64,000 nucleotides of DNA from positions 49,685-113,684 of the forward strand of contig CALAGQ010000124.1 of the NCBI GenBank assembly GCA_937891765.1. The letters are read 5' to 3'. This DNA comes from an uncultured Nitrospina sp. GTDB taxonomy: Bacteria; Nitrospinota; Nitrospinia; Nitrospinales; VA-1. The translations under genes were made by a program, and so were the position numbers. A model generated the notes under the pieces. It saw nothing but the letters and a program-made list of their open reading frames with translations, was not told where the DNA came from and ran no database searches. Positions 1-8,407 of the stretch are shown one piece after another. Every line of letters begins with the position of its first letter. The first letter of the stretch is position 1.

Positions 1-60
1 ATTTTCTTCCCAGTAAGCCTGCCATTTGGCTTCGATGGAATTGGGTTCGTAGGGGGTCAT
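1..60 (-). CDS. leuS: Leucyl-tRNA synthetase, N-terminal fragment (partial)
   Basis: Reading the minus strand from an ATG at 60 gives MTPYEPNSIEAKWQAYWEEN, which runs off the window edge. The pattern of a Y-P pair, then I-E-x-K-W-Q and W-E-E-N, is the usual opening of bacterial leucyl-tRNA synthetase, which charges tRNA-Leu in the cytoplasm. Only 20 codons are visible, so no catalytic motif (HIGH, KMSKS) can be checked. It is divergent from the symporter gene at 198. Valyl- or isoleucyl-tRNA synthetase is a less likely alternative. Confidence 0.7.
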   Translation of the reverse strand, partial: MTPYEPNSIEAKWQAYWEEN

Positions 61-197
61 AGAAAAAGTGTTATCCGTAAAGAAAGGGTGAATCAATTTT
101 AAGAATACGAATTTTAACACATCCGCTAGGCGCGGGGCCAACTGCAATAGCGTTTTACTTCTAGCAATCGTTTTTCTCGGCCTAATGAGGGATTACT

Positions 198-1619
198 GTG
201 ACTGAGCTATCTGGGACTATTGCGGTTGTTTTTATAATTTATGTGCTGGCCATGCTGGGCATTGGTGTGTGGACGTCCAGAGTGACTCGCTCGCCGCTGG
301 ATTTTTTTCTCGCTGACCGGTCGTTGAAGGCCTGGGTGACGGCGATTTCTTCCACCGCCAGTTCCGAAAGTGCATGGGCCGTGCTGGGAACGGTAGGCTT
401 GGCTTATAAGGATGGTTTGTCGGCAATCTGGTTTCTGCCCGGTTGCCTGTTGGGTTATCTCATCAACTGGTTGTTCATTGCCGAGAAACTGCGTAAATAC
501 TCTGAAGAGAATCACGCCATCACCCTCCCCGATTACTTTGAAAACTATTTTGATGACAAGACCCATGTCTTGCGCGTGATTTCGGTGGTGATCATTTTTT
601 CCTGCATGATGGCGTATGTGGCGGCGCAGTTCACCGCTATCGGAAAAACCTTCGACGCTATTTTTGGGATTCCTCATATCCTCAGCATTTCCATCGGCGG
701 AGCGATTGTGCTGGTCTATACCATGATGGGCGGAGTGCGTGCTGTGGCCTGGACCGATTTTGCCCAAGGCATCATTATGGTATTAGGGCTGATCATTCTT
801 TCGTTGGTAGCACTGACCAGCCTGGGCGGTTTTTCAGGAATGCTGGTGGAAGTGGGGAAAGTCTCGCCCGAAACTTTAGAGTGGATGGGAGGGAAATCCA
901 CCGCGGTTTTTTTTGGTTCCACAGTGGGTCTGTTAGGGATCGGGCTCGGCTACCCCGGTCAACCACATGTCATCACCCGATACATGGCGGCGAAAAATAC
1001 GGAGGCCATCAAAAAAGGCACATGGATCGCTTTAGGCTGGGGACTGATGGTTTATTCCTCATCTATTCTATTGGGCATTTGTGGTCAAGCGCTGTTTCCC
1101 GGGTTGGAGGACCCCGAGCACCTGTTCCCTAAAGCGGCAGAACAATTATTACCAACCCTGTTAACAGCGGTGGTCCTGACAGGGGTGTTGGCCGCCATCA
1201 TGTCCACGGTGTCGGCGCAGATTCTGGTTGCCGCCTCGGCGATTGCGCATGATGTTTATTCAAAAATGCTTAAGAAAACTTTTTCGCATGAAACCATTCT
1301 TTTAGTCAGTCGGGTAACGGTACTGGTGCTGGGGCTTGGGGCCATGCTTATTGCGCTGGGTGAGACGCGGGTCATCTTCTGGTTTGTGCTGTTTGCCTGG
1401 TCGGGATTGGGGGCGAGTTTTGGTCCGCTCATTTTGTTCACGCTGTACTCAAAAAATACAACCCGGCAGGGAGCTATAGCAGGAATGCTGAGCGGATTTT
1501 TAACGACCCTTATCTGGAAAGCCACCGGACTTTCCGATGCTTTGGTTTATGAATTGGTTCCGGCTTTTCTTGTTGCCACCCTGTCGATTTATTTCGTCAG
1601 CAAGATGACCAGAGAATAA
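198..1619 (+). CDS. putP: Sodium:solute symporter, PutP-like (SSS family)
   Basis: A 473-residue polytopic inner-membrane protein starting at GTG. It shows the hydrophobic periodicity of the sodium/solute symporter family, about 13 helices. Family signatures include the early S-S-T-A-S-S-E-S-A-W stretch near residues 50-60, an R-Y-M-A-A-K segment near 260, and S-T-V-S-A-Q-I-L-V-A-A-S near 340. The last corresponds to the Na+-binding helix of PutP-type sodium/proline symporters. It should import proline or a related solute with sodium. The substrate is inferred from family resemblance only. The gene stands alone, divergent from leuS and convergent with the broken kinase. Confidence 0.8.
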   Translation: MTELSGTIAVVFIIYVLAMLGIGVWTSRVTRSPLDFFLADRSLKAWVTAISSTASSESAWAVLGTVGLAYKDGLSAIWFLPGCLLGYLINWLFIAEKLRKYSEENHAITLPDYFENYFDDKTHVLRVISVVIIFSCMMAYVAAQFTAIGKTFDAIFGIPHILSISIGGAIVLVYTMMGGVRAVAWTDFAQGIIMVLGLIILSLVALTSLGGFSGMLVEVGKVSPETLEWMGGKSTAVFFGSTVGLLGIGLGYPGQPHVITRYMAAKNTEAIKKGTWIALGWGLMVYSSSILLGICGQALFPGLEDPEHLFPKAAEQLLPTLLTAVVLTGVLAAIMSTVSAQILVAASAIAHDVYSKMLKKTFSHETILLVSRVTVLVLGLGAMLIALGETRVIFWFVLFAWSGLGASFGPLILFTLYSKNTTRQGAIAGMLSGFLTTLIWKATGLSDALVYELVPAFLVATLSIYFVSKMTRE

Positions 1620-1659
1620 TGTTTGGTAGGTTGAGGAAAAATTACAAAACTGTAACCCT

Positions 1660-2467
1660 CTAAGGGTTTTCGGCAATGGGCAATTTGATATAAAATTGGC
1701 TTCCCTGACCCAGGTGACTGACCAAACCTATAGAGCCCCCCCCCCATCAGTTCGACCAACTCTTTGGTTACAGTAAGGCCGATGGCCCCTGCCTTCCACA
1801 TCCGAATGCTCATTTCCCAGCCGGTTAAAAGGCTCAAACAGTTTGTCCTGATCTTCAGCGGATATACCGGGGCCGGTATCTATCACATCGATCTGAAGGG
1901 TTTTCTGATTTAAAGGTTTGCAGGCCACGGTGACGTTGCCTTCCTTGCGGTTATATTTAATGGCATTGGAGACTAGGTTCAAAAGAACCTGTTTTAAACG
2001 GGTTTTGTCGGCCCGGGCTGTAAGCATCATGGAAGGGTCCAGCGCGGTGGATAATCGAATGCCATATTCATCGGCGACAGACTGGAAAATTCCCTCCATT
2101 CCTTCTATCAAGTTGACGACATTTATGGGCTGGAGGTTCAGAGTGATATTTCCCGATTCCACCTTGGCGAGATCAAGCACTTGCTTGGCAAGTTGTGAGA
2201 ACTTTTTGATGTCCTGTTTAAAATGGTCCGCCCATCCCAGAAATTCTTCTTTTTCGTGGACGTCACCTGAAATCACATAAACGAAACTTTCTTGAACCGC
2301 CCCGTTCAATTTTGAATTAAGGGATTGTATGGAATAAAGAGCAGCCGAGTGGGACCAGTCATTTTTTTTAACTAGTTTTCAATGGGCCGGACACTCAGGA
2401 AGGTTGCAATAATTATGAAAACGCCTAATATCACAGAGCCTAGAATGATGCGTGTGTTTACTTTCAT
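1660..2467 (-). pseudogene. Decayed membrane sensor histidine kinase
   Basis: Fragments of one sensor kinase lie in three frames on the minus strand. An ATG at 2467 opens a 31-codon piece with one membrane anchor that stops at 2372. After a run of A near 2363-2369 the frame shifts into a helical sensor-like stretch (Q-E-S-F-V-Y-V-I-S-G-D-V). That runs straight into the end of a dimerisation helix (L-D-L-A-K-V-E-S-G) and an HATPase domain with N box (N-L-V-S-N-A-I-K-Y-N) and G1 box (D-T-G-P-G-I-S). The canonical phospho-accepting H box (S-H-E-L-R-T-P-L type) is not visible between sensor and ATPase. A second shift corrupts the G2 box near 1783, and a third falls in a ten-C run (1736-1745). The third frame ends at TAG 1660-1662. 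Several lesions plus the missing H box argue for a pseudogene, but homopolymer sequencing error could explain some of them. Confidence 0.75.
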
Positions 2468-2615
2468 GAGCCGGGATTTCCCATACGAGCATTAAAATTC
2501 TTAGAAATTAGTCCTGATAAGACAAATCTTCTTTTGTGACGTGTCATTTGTCTCACGTTTATGATGCAGGGCTTACTTAATAGTCTAAGGCTTTTTCGGG
2601 GGGTGCAATGCTTAA

Positions 2616-3884
2616 TTAGGCGGGGGGTTGTTCGACTTCCAGATATTGCGTGATGGTTTCAGCCATTTTTTCAGAGGCGCCTTGTTGCTTCGTGATGAAG
2701 GAACGGGCCTTTTCCCGGAGTTCCTGACGCAGGCTTTCATTTTCCAGCAGAGTTTGTGCTCTTTCTTTTATATCCGTAGAATTTTGTACCAGGGAAGCCA
2801 GTTCATGGGCGTTGTCGGCGACATGGCCGATGTTCTCGATAAAAGGCCCGTGCATGACTGGCAGGCCATAAGATAGAGGCTCGATCAGGCTATGGCCACC
2901 GCCCGGCTTTACAAGGCTTCTGCCGATAAACGCGACCTGCCCCAGCGAATAAACCTTAGCCAGCTCACCCATCGTATCGAGGAGGATGACAGTTTTTGCA
3001 GGTTCCGGCGACGACCGCAGGGCGAAAGAAAAGTTTTCTTTTTTAAGCAGGCTGATCACCTCTTGCACCCGTTCTATTCTTCGTGGCGCAAGAATTAGGA
3101 CAAGTGTAGGGTGCTTCGCCAGCAACTGTCGGTGCGCGTCCAGAATAATTTCTTCCTCACCGGCATGAGTGCTGCCCGCTATCCATACCGGCGTGTCTGC
3201 CTCCAGCTTGAAAGTTTTCCGTAACTGTTCTCTCTCCTCGTTGGTCATGGGTTGCAGTGCGTCGTATTTCGGGTCACCCATCACCTCGATATGTTCGCGG
3301 ATCACACCCAGCGCCAGTGCGGCTTTCTCCCCATTGGTGTTTTGCATGCCGAGCCGATGAAATTTTTGGAAGGTGTCTTTGAAAAGGGAGCCGGCTAGAA
3401 GATACCGTCGGGCGGATCGTTCCGAGATGCGGCCGTTGCATAAAAGAGCAGGAATATTTTTTCGATGTAACAGATCGATCATGCCGGGCCAGAATCCGGT
3501 ATCCATGACGACATAAATATCCGGATTAATCCGGCTCAAAGCCAGTTGGGTGAACGGCAGGCAATCCAGTGGATGAAAAAACACGCTGTCGACGCAATCA
3601 AGATTGAGAGCGGTTTGATAACCCGAGTCTGTGGTGACGGAGAGCGCGATATAGAGATCAGGATTTTGCTCACGCACCCGTTTGAGAATCGGTGTCGCGG
3701 CCACGACTTCTCCCATTGACAGGGCATGCAGCCAGAGGGTTTTTTTGCCCGGCATTTTCGGAACCCATCCGAAATGATGGGCCAGTCCTTTCCACTTATG
3801 TTTGGAGAGCAGGGCGATCAGTGAGAACAGGGGAATCAGAAGGACAGCAACGAAAAGGGATAGGAAGTGATAAAGAGCGATCAT
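2616..3884 (-). CDS. waaA: Divergent 3-deoxy-D-manno-octulosonic acid transferase paralogue
   Basis: A 422-residue member of the WaaA/KdtA family (GT30), inner-membrane-anchored enzymes that move Kdo from CMP-Kdo to lipid A precursor. An N-terminal hydrophobic helix (about residues 5-27) precedes W-L-H-A-L-S-M-G-E-V, which keeps the family catalytic glutamate. The C-terminal half has the nucleotide-sugar motif G-G-G-H-S-L-I-E-P. The family E-x-E-x-W-P motif is replaced by D-T-G-F-W-P, so activity or acceptor may differ from the neighbour. The ATG at 3884 is preferred over the in-frame TTG at 3887. It lies 26 bp downstream of the first waaA on the same strand, probably in one transcript. Confidence 0.8.
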   Translation of the reverse strand: MIALYHFLSLFVAVLLIPLFSLIALLSKHKWKGLAHHFGWVPKMPGKKTLWLHALSMGEVVAATPILKRVREQNPDLYIALSVTTDSGYQTALNLDCVDSVFFHPLDCLPFTQLALSRINPDIYVVMDTGFWPGMIDLLHRKNIPALLCNGRISERSARRYLLAGSLFKDTFQKFHRLGMQNTNGEKAALALGVIREHIEVMGDPKYDALQPMTNEEREQLRKTFKLEADTPVWIAGSTHAGEEEIILDAHRQLLAKHPTLVLILAPRRIERVQEVISLLKKENFSFALRSSPEPAKTVILLDTMGELAKVYSLGQVAFIGRSLVKPGGGHSLIEPLSYGLPVMHGPFIENIGHVADNAHELASLVQNSTDIKERAQTLLENESLRQELREKARSFITKQQGASEKMAETITQYLEVEQPPA

Positions 3885-3910
3885 CAAAATGGGTGTCCCA
3901 TCAGGAAATC

Positions 3911-5152
3911 TTATGTTGAGCGGATGAGTTCAATATTCCTTTTTAAGGCGCCGCTGTTGGCCCTGACTGTTGCTTCTGCAGACTGGCCGAGCTTCTGGCG
4001 TTCGTTCACATTCGTCAGCAACCGCTTTAAAACATCGTAGAGTTCTTCTATGTTTTGCAGTTGCAGCCCGCCCCCGGACTGTGTGAGAAGTTTCGCTTCT
4101 TCCTCAAAGTTGTTCATGAACTTGCCGAACAGCACTGGTTTTCCCAGAGCTGCCGGTTCGAGAATGTTATGGCCGCCAAACCTGGGGTTGAATCCGCCCC
4201 CGACATAAGTCACGGTTGCGCTTTTGTAAAAGGCGTTGAGTTTTCCCAGGCTGTCTACCAGTAAGACAGCGCAGTTTTTCAGATCATCCTGCTTGGAGAG
4301 CAGGGCATAATCCACTTCGAATTCCCGGATCAAGTCTTCGACTTCCCGGCATCTTTCCATATGTCTGGGTGCAATCACCCCGATCAAGCCGGGAAACTCT
4401 TTTTGCAGTTTCACCAATGCTTCCATGATCGGGCCTTCTTCGCCTGGGCGGGTGGAACCAAAAACCAGAATCTGGGAATCGGCTTTCCATTGAGGATGAT
4501 ATTTCTCTTCGGTCTCGACGGAGGTTACATCGAATTTTATGTTTCCCGTTACCCGGACTTTTTCTTGCGCCACGCCCAATTGCAAAAACCGGTCTGCATC
4601 GGTCTGGGATCGCATTGAAAACTGCCCGATCGCCTCTGTCATCCATAAAAGGAAGGCTGGGAGTTTTCCATAGCGCTGAACCGATTTCTCCGAGACTCTT
4701 CCGTTCACCTGGATGGCAGGAATGCTGCGGCTCTTACATTGACGAAGCAAAGCTGGCCATAACTCCGCTTCGATGAGAACCAGTTTTGAAGGTTGTAAAC
4801 GCTCAAAGACCGGATTCAGCCAGGTGGGGAAATCCAGCGGCAGCCTGAATACATTGGGAAGTTTTTCTTCCAGCGCCAATGCATAACCGGTGGGGGTAAA
4901 CGTGGACAGGGCAATCGGGCGGGATTCCCCCTCCTTTATAAGACCGGCGATGAGGATTTTGGCCAGGCGGACTTCTCCTACCGATGAGGCGTGAATCCAC
5001 AACGTGTCTTTTAATTGCGGCAGAGAGCGGGCTCCCGCCGTTCTTTCCTTGATCTGATCGCGGAAAGAGGAAGAGACCAGCGCTCTTAAAATAAGAAAAG
5101 GAGAAGCCAAAAGCACTAGCCCTCCTGTCAGAATATAATACAGAAAATCCAT
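3911..5152 (-). CDS. waaA: 3-deoxy-D-manno-octulosonic acid (Kdo) transferase
   Basis: A 413-residue Kdo transferase (GT30) that adds Kdo to tetraacyl lipid IVA on the inner face of the inner membrane. It has an N-terminal hydrophobic anchor, the catalytic W-I-H-A-S-S-V-G-E-V segment, the canonical I-E-A-E-L-W-P motif, a V-N-G-R-V-S-E-K-S acceptor-domain signature and G-G-H-N-I-L-E-P-A near the CMP-Kdo site. The ATG at 5152 (MDFLYYILTG) opens directly on the membrane helix. A longer reading from TTG 5212 is possible but adds a non-family tail. First gene of a pair with a divergent second paralogue, and divergent from lpxK, so lipid A-Kdo genes cluster here. Confidence 0.9.
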   Translation of the reverse strand: MDFLYYILTGGLVLLASPFLILRALVSSSFRDQIKERTAGARSLPQLKDTLWIHASSVGEVRLAKILIAGLIKEGESRPIALSTFTPTGYALALEEKLPNVFRLPLDFPTWLNPVFERLQPSKLVLIEAELWPALLRQCKSRSIPAIQVNGRVSEKSVQRYGKLPAFLLWMTEAIGQFSMRSQTDADRFLQLGVAQEKVRVTGNIKFDVTSVETEEKYHPQWKADSQILVFGSTRPGEEGPIMEALVKLQKEFPGLIGVIAPRHMERCREVEDLIREFEVDYALLSKQDDLKNCAVLLVDSLGKLNAFYKSATVTYVGGGFNPRFGGHNILEPAALGKPVLFGKFMNNFEEEAKLLTQSGGGLQLQNIEELYDVLKRLLTNVNERQKLGQSAEATVRANSGALKRNIELIRST

Positions 5153-5255
5153 AGGCTGAGAGTATACTCCTAAAATATTAGGGGCTTCCAGAAATTGTGT
5201 GCAAAATACCAAGTACTGGATCAGTAGAGAGGCCCCTTATAAATTTATTTGAAAA

Positions 5256-6353
5256 ATGATGTCTGAAACTTTTTATAAAGTCATATCGCCTGAGCGCGAA
5301 TGGTACTGGTTTCCGGTTTTTGCGATCTTGAAACTCATTTCCTTTGTTTATTTGCTGGGTCACCATTTTCGTCTCTGGGCCTACCGTTGGGGGGTGTTCC
5401 CCAGCCGCAAACTCGACTGTAGGGTGATCAGTGTTGGCAACCTGACGCTGGGCGGAACAGGAAAAACCCCCTTTGTCATGATGATCGCCGAAACCCTCAG
5501 AGGGAACGGATTCAAGCCCGCTATTCTCACTCGGGGCTATGGCGGGAAATCCGGTGACCCGGTCAATGTGGTCTGCGATGGAAAACAAACGCTGCTTTCT
5601 CCCGAATGGGTCGGTGATGAAGCTGTCATGATGGCGGAAAAACTCAAAAACGTTCCGGTTTTAACCGGGTCGGACCGGTATCAGACAGGGCGCTATGCAC
5701 TCGATCATTTTGGCGTCGACACGCTGGTTCTGGATGATGGATTTCAACACCTGGCTTTAAATCGCGATCTCGACATTTTACTCTTCGATCATTTAAGGCC
5801 GCTTGGTAACGGTCATTTGTTTCCGGCAGGGGAGTTGCGCGAACCGGCAAGCGAAACAAGAAGGGCCGATATGGTCTGCTTCACCCATTATTCCGGTGGT
5901 TCCATCAATTTTGATTCACGTCTTTTGGGTTCCGTTCCTCAGATCAAAACGCACCTTCGTCTGGATTCCATAATTCGCATGGATGATGAAGAAGTGTTGG
6001 ATATGGAAATATTAAAGAATGAACCGGTCGCCGCGTTTTGTGGAATCGCCAAGCCGGAAGGGTTCAGGCAGATTTTGCTGGATTCGCAGATCCAGCTAAA
6101 ATTTTTCAAGTCCTTTCCCGATCATCATGCGTACACCTTTCAGGATATTAGAGAGATGGAATCCTGCGCGATAAAAGAGGGGGCACGGTTCATTCTGCTC
6201 CCGGAAAAAGACGCAGTGAAACTCAAAGACATGAAATTCACGCTGCCTTTTTTTAAAGTGGTGATCGAACTCGAAATTCTCGAAGGACGCGAAATCTTCA
6301 ACAAACAACTGCTCGCCGGGCAACGCCCGGTGGAGACTAGCAATAACCGTTGA
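5256..6353 (+). CDS. lpxK: Tetraacyldisaccharide 4'-kinase
   Basis: LpxK phosphorylates the 4' position of the lipid A disaccharide to make lipid IVA, the acceptor of the Kdo transferases encoded divergently next door. The 365-residue protein has an N-terminal hydrophobic segment (about residues 20-38), the P-loop G-N-L-T-L-G-G-T-G-K-T-P (61-72) and the family motif D-D-G-F-Q-H. Either of two adjacent ATG codons (5256, 5259) could start it. The last dozen codons overlap a dispersed repeat beginning near 6316, so the C-terminal tail may be repeat-derived and not part of the ancestral fold. Confidence 0.93.
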   Translation: MMSETFYKVISPEREWYWFPVFAILKLISFVYLLGHHFRLWAYRWGVFPSRKLDCRVISVGNLTLGGTGKTPFVMMIAETLRGNGFKPAILTRGYGGKSGDPVNVVCDGKQTLLSPEWVGDEAVMMAEKLKNVPVLTGSDRYQTGRYALDHFGVDTLVLDDGFQHLALNRDLDILLFDHLRPLGNGHLFPAGELREPASETRRADMVCFTHYSGGSINFDSRLLGSVPQIKTHLRLDSIIRMDDEEVLDMEILKNEPVAAFCGIAKPEGFRQILLDSQIQLKFFKSFPDHHAYTFQDIREMESCAIKEGARFILLPEKDAVKLKDMKFTLPFFKVVIELEILEGREIFNKQLLAGQRPVETSNNR

Positions 6354-6378
6354 GCCGAGATAAAAATATTACAATTTC
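6316..6378 (+). repeat. Dispersed structured repeat, copy C (overlaps lpxK 3' end)
   Basis: A CCGGGC-AAC-GCCCGG hairpin (6316-6330) precedes GCAATAACCGTTGAGCCGAGA and, after a shortened spacer, ATTACAATTT. The core matches copies at 40439 and 46411. It covers the last 12 codons and stop of lpxK. Confidence 0.7.
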
Positions 6379-6408
6379 CTTCCCACGGGAGGAGAGCTTT
6401 ACACAGCC

Positions 6409-6531
6409 CGTCGTTGCGAGGAGCCAACTGCGACGAAGCAATCCAGAACACCTTTGGTGAGCATGAAGGTTACTTAAGAAGCATCACGATGCTGGATCGC
6501 CGCGCTCCTTTCAGTCGCTCGCGACGACGAA
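6409..6531. repeat. Imperfect palindromic intergenic repeat (GTCRTTGCGAG type)
   Basis: The left end reads CCGTCGTTGCGAGGAGC followed by CGACGAAGCAATCCAG. The right end returns CTGGATCGCCGCGCTCC and TCGCTCGCGACGACG, its approximate inverse complement. The two arms would fold into a long hairpin about 120 bp overall. The end sequence resembles the widespread GTCATTGCGAGGAGC intergenic repeats of many bacterial genomes. No ORF lies inside. Confidence 0.7.
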
Positions 6532-6577
6532 TAGTGTGATTTAAATGTTGCAGTATGCAGCGGGCGCTTAGTTTTCT

Positions 6578-7036
6578 ATGATTGATTTTAAATCCCTCAG
6601 TTCTAATCAGAAGTTAGTGTTGAACATTCTGGTGCCGTTGGCTTACCTGTTTCCTCTGGTGCTGGCTTATCTCGGGCCAAAAAATTTTGGCTTTGGGGTT
6701 CCCGCTCTGGTTTATGTGGGACTGTCCATCGGCGCGGTGGGTGTTCTGTTGTGGATAGCCGCAATGTGGTCACTGGGTTCTTCGCTTGCCGTTCTGCCGG
6801 GAACAGACCATTTGGTCACGGGAGGGGTTTACAGGGTTTTTCGTCACCCGATTTATATAGGAATTATTTTGACCTTGGCCGGATTGTTTGTGGCCTGCGG
6901 TTCTGTACCGTGTCTGGGCTATGTGTTTGTGGTGGTGATCCCCTTGAATATTTTTAGAGCCCGTGCCGAAGAGCAGGTACTGTTGGAACAATTGGGCTCT
7001 GCCTATCAACAGTATAAAGACTCCACACTTTTTTGA
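6578..7036 (+). CDS. Isoprenylcysteine carboxyl methyltransferase-like membrane protein
   Basis: A 152-residue protein with four to five predicted membrane helices. It carries the signature of the ICMT/phospholipid methyltransferase superfamily: L-V-T-G-G-V-Y-R-V-F-R-H-P-I-Y-I-G near residues 84-100, then R-A-R-A-E-E near 130 and Y-Q-Q-Y-K at the C terminus. In the family these residues bind S-adenosylmethionine. It probably methylates a lipid or lipid-linked carboxylate in the membrane; the substrate cannot be told. The next gene follows after 10 bp, so the two are probably co-transcribed. Confidence 0.75.
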   Translation: MIDFKSLSSNQKLVLNILVPLAYLFPLVLAYLGPKNFGFGVPALVYVGLSIGAVGVLLWIAAMWSLGSSLAVLPGTDHLVTGGVYRVFRHPIYIGIILTLAGLFVACGSVPCLGYVFVVVIPLNIFRARAEEQVLLEQLGSAYQQYKDSTLF

Positions 7037-7046
7037 AAACGCGATC

Positions 7047-8270
7047 ATGGCGCTGAAAATAAAATTTCGGGCTTTGCTGACAATGTGTGGAGACCCGATT
7101 GAAAACGGTGAGCTGATTGTTGATGACGGCAACATTGTCGAGATTGCAACAACGCCATCGAACAATGAAGGTGTGCTGGATCTTTCCGACTGCCTGCTCA
7201 TGCCAGGGTTTGTCAACGCGCATTGCCACCTTGGTTTGACCGCCCTTGAAAAAAAACTTTCCCCTTCTGATTCTTTTGTCGATTGGATTCGTGCATTGAT
7301 CCCTTTGAACTCCACTCTTGATAGCGAGAGCCGGGTGCGGGGAATTCGTGCGGGGGCTAAAGTGATGAAACGTTCCGGCGTGACCGGGCTGGGAGATTTT
7401 GTCGCCGAGCCTGAACTGTTGCCGGTGATTGGCGGGTTGGGTTTTCGCTCGGTATTGTTTTTGGAGACGATAGGGTTTCATTCCGAAAAAGCGTTAGAGC
7501 TTAGCAAAAACCTGGAAGAGGTTTTAAAACGTGAATGCCTTTCTCCTCTTTACCAGTTGGGCCTGGCGCCGCATGCTCCTTATTCAGTTTCTCCTGATTT
7601 GTTCCGCCATCTTGCAGCACTGGCTGAGAAATATCATTGTCCGTTTTCCTGCCATGTTGCGGAAATTAAAGAGGAGTCCCGGTTTCTTGTGATCGGTGAC
7701 AATTCACTGGAAGAATTGTTAAAAGAAAGATTTGCCTGGGACCCTGAATGGCAACCGCCCTATAAAACGCCGATGCAATATCTTTATGCTCTGGGTATTT
7801 TGGATCGTCTTATCGCCGTCCACTGCAATTTTGTTTCTGACGACCTTGATATTATGGAAGAGAAAAAAATCAGCCCGGTGTTTTGTCCCAAGAGTACCGA
7901 GTGGTTTGGCCGAACGCAATTCATGCCGGTTCGCACTTTGCTGGACCGGGGAATGAGCGTGGCTCTCGGAACCGATTCACTGGCCAGCAATGATTCCCTT
8001 AATTTTCTCGACGAGTTGCGTATGGCAGATAAACTTTTGCCCGATGTCAGCCGAAGGGAAATACTTACCATGGCTACCCGCTTTGGCGGAGAAGCCTTGG
8101 GATTAGAGTGCGGTACTCTTGCGCTCGGACAAAAGGCCGATTTGATTGGATTTCGCGTCCCGCGATCCTTTTCGGGGCCCTGGTCGGATGTTCCCTTCGA
8201 ATCCCATCGCCGTGAAGTGGATTTTTATATGGTGGATGGCCAGCGTGACGCTGGACTCGGAGTGAAATAG
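7047..8270 (+). CDS. Amidohydrolase / nucleoside-type deaminase
   Basis: A 407-residue metal-dependent amidohydrolase. It shows N-A-H-C-H-L-G near residue 58 (HxH metal ligands), S-C-H-V-A-E near 200, V-H-C-N-F near 250 and G-T-D-S-L-A-S-N-D near 300. This set is typical of the subfamily containing S-adenosylhomocysteine/methylthioadenosine deaminase, aminodeoxyfutalosine deaminase and chlorohydrolases. A role in menaquinone (futalosine) synthesis or purine-base deamination is possible, but no neighbour decides between them. ATG 7047 is preferred because an upstream reading from 6963 would overlap the methyltransferase gene. Confidence 0.75.
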   Translation: MALKIKFRALLTMCGDPIENGELIVDDGNIVEIATTPSNNEGVLDLSDCLLMPGFVNAHCHLGLTALEKKLSPSDSFVDWIRALIPLNSTLDSESRVRGIRAGAKVMKRSGVTGLGDFVAEPELLPVIGGLGFRSVLFLETIGFHSEKALELSKNLEEVLKRECLSPLYQLGLAPHAPYSVSPDLFRHLAALAEKYHCPFSCHVAEIKEESRFLVIGDNSLEELLKERFAWDPEWQPPYKTPMQYLYALGILDRLIAVHCNFVSDDLDIMEEKKISPVFCPKSTEWFGRTQFMPVRTLLDRGMSVALGTDSLASNDSLNFLDELRMADKLLPDVSRREILTMATRFGGEALGLECGTLALGQKADLIGFRVPRSFSGPWSDVPFESHRREVDFYMVDGQRDAGLGVK

Positions 8271-8345
8271 CTGTCTCTGGCGAGCAAAGAGTTGTCTTGG
8301 CTCAAAGCGTTCTTGCCCAGTTGCCTCCCCGGCTAGGGGGCTTGA
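8271..8345 (-). repeat. Dispersed structured repeat, copy F
   Basis: Read on the minus strand it gives a CCCC-TAGCC-GGGG hairpin, then GGCAACTGGGCAAGAACG, CTTTGAGCCAAGACAA, CTCTTTGCTCGCCAGAGA. This is the same order as copy E at 59126-59207. It begins directly after the amidohydrolase stop codon. Confidence 0.65.
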
Positions 8346-8370
8346 CGGGAAACGGAGATTTTCGTATAAT
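8342..8370 (+). promoter_or_regulatory. Sigma-70-type promoter for the lipoprotein gene
   Basis: TTGACG (8342-8347), a 17-bp spacer and a perfect TATAAT (8365-8370). Transcription would start near 8377, about 30 bp before the ATG at 8408. The -35 box touches the edge of repeat copy F. Confidence 0.7.
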
Positions 8371-8407
8371 CTATTGATATAAAAAGAATTATCTCATTTG
8401 GAGTGGT

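Noticed and set aside
1654..1668. AACCCT-CTA-AGGGTT as a terminator of the symporter gene
   Set aside because: The loop is only three bases, the U-tract is poor and it overlaps the kinase remnant, so evidence is too weak.
2521..2552. Inverted repeat GACAAAT...ATTTGTC upstream of the broken kinase
   Set aside because: The 7-bp arms are 18 bp apart with no further support; it could be an operator but may well be chance.
6963..7046. Upstream extension of the amidohydrolase
   Set aside because: It would overlap the methyltransferase gene in another frame and adds residues not typical of the family.
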